Below are positions 63,959 to 64,000 of a DNA stretch of 64,000 nt, piece after piece. Both the position numbers and the translations under genes were made by a program. The DNA is taken from positions 17,474-81,473 of the forward strand of contig CALEGP010000033.1 of assembly GCA_937876245.1 (NCBI GenBank). The letters are read 5' to 3'. Numbering within the stretch: the stretch's first letter is position 1; each line of letters opens with the position of its first letter. Below the pieces are notes generated by a model. The model was given only the letters and a program-made list of their open reading frames with translations. It was not told the origin of the DNA and did not search any database. This DNA is from an uncultured Actinomycetes bacterium (GTDB lineage: Bacteria > Actinomycetota > Actinomycetes > Nanopelagicales > Nanopelagicaceae).

Positions 63959-64000
63959 TGCGCTTGGAGGGATTCGAACCCCCAACCTTCTGATCCGTAG
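63959..64000 (-). tRNA. tRNA-Arg (ACG), 3' part, cut by the window end
   Basis: Read from the window edge on the minus strand: anticodon loop CTACGGA, anticodon-stem 3' side TCAGA, variable loop, T-arm GGGGG-TTCGAAT-CCCTC, acceptor half CAAGCGC and discriminator A, then CAAG, so CCA is not encoded. The anticodon ACG means arginine. The 5' half lies outside the window, so I cannot show that it is complete, but it is the best of the four copies and is the likely parent of the others. Confidence 0.75.

Overview
The window looks like chromosome from a small-genome, low-G+C actinobacterium. I would guess the freshwater acI group (Nanopelagicales, 'Ca. Planktophila'-like). The guess rests on the classic actinobacterial order ftsH-folE-folP-folB-folK-panC-nadB-nadC-coaX-lysS-clpC, a GuaB1-type reductase, KorAB in place of an E1-type oxoglutarate dehydrogenase, A/T-rich codon use, and very short or overlapping gene junctions. 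No 16S or other decisive marker is present, so the species is not claimed.

Left part, 1-24 kb: an almost unbroken minus-strand housekeeping block. It makes NAD, pantothenate/CoA, folate and N-acetylglutamate, charges tRNA-Lys, and holds proteostasis (ClpC, FtsH), purine salvage (Hpt), tRNA-Ile lysidine synthesis (TilS) and cell-wall hydrolases (NlpC/P60, DacB). An ABC-2 exporter, heme O synthase (CtaB), an EamA exporter, a TrmH-like methyltransferase, a TPR protein and GuaB1 follow. At 24-29 kb lies a cytochrome oxidase locus: CtaG-like assembly factor, a free-standing cupredoxin, and subunits II, I and III, closed by a strong terminator at 29010-29042. Subunit I lacks the usual K-channel lysine.

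Middle, 29-45 kb: an NCS1 permease, an MFS transporter and ManA. Then comes a seven-gene minus-strand envelope operon (DUF5941-type CDP-alcohol phosphotransferase, a second CDP-alcohol phosphotransferase, an ABC-exporter-like membrane domain without ATPase, GT2, GDPD, VanY, a TIM-barrel epimerase). A nucleotidyltransferase diverges from it and a sulfotransferase-like gene follows. Together they look like a route to a phosphodiester-linked surface glycolipid or polymer. An ABM-hydrolase pair, korAB and a carboxymuconolactone-decarboxylase-like gene end this part.

Right part, 45.7-64 kb: an accessory island. Four direct copies of the 3' end of a tRNA-Arg lie at 45701-45725, 50597-50646, 62719-62751 and 63959-64000 (the last is cut by the window edge). 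They divide the region into three cargo segments: (i) an unusual 1318-residue OtsA-OtsB-GH15 fusion of distinctly higher G+C; (ii) a 12-kb sugar module with a Frc/Rbs-type ABC importer, two PfkB-family kinases, a DhnA/LsrF-type aldolase, a GMC oxidoreductase, a Gfo/Idh dehydrogenase, an AroE-like dehydrogenase, two small dimeric alpha-beta-barrel proteins and an IS481-type insertion sequence; (iii) a lone zinc alcohol dehydrogenase whose stop codon lies inside the tRNA repeat. Broken genes sit at the repeat borders. No integrase gene is visible. The pattern suggests cargo cassettes stacked at one tRNA gene and is the most interesting feature of the window.
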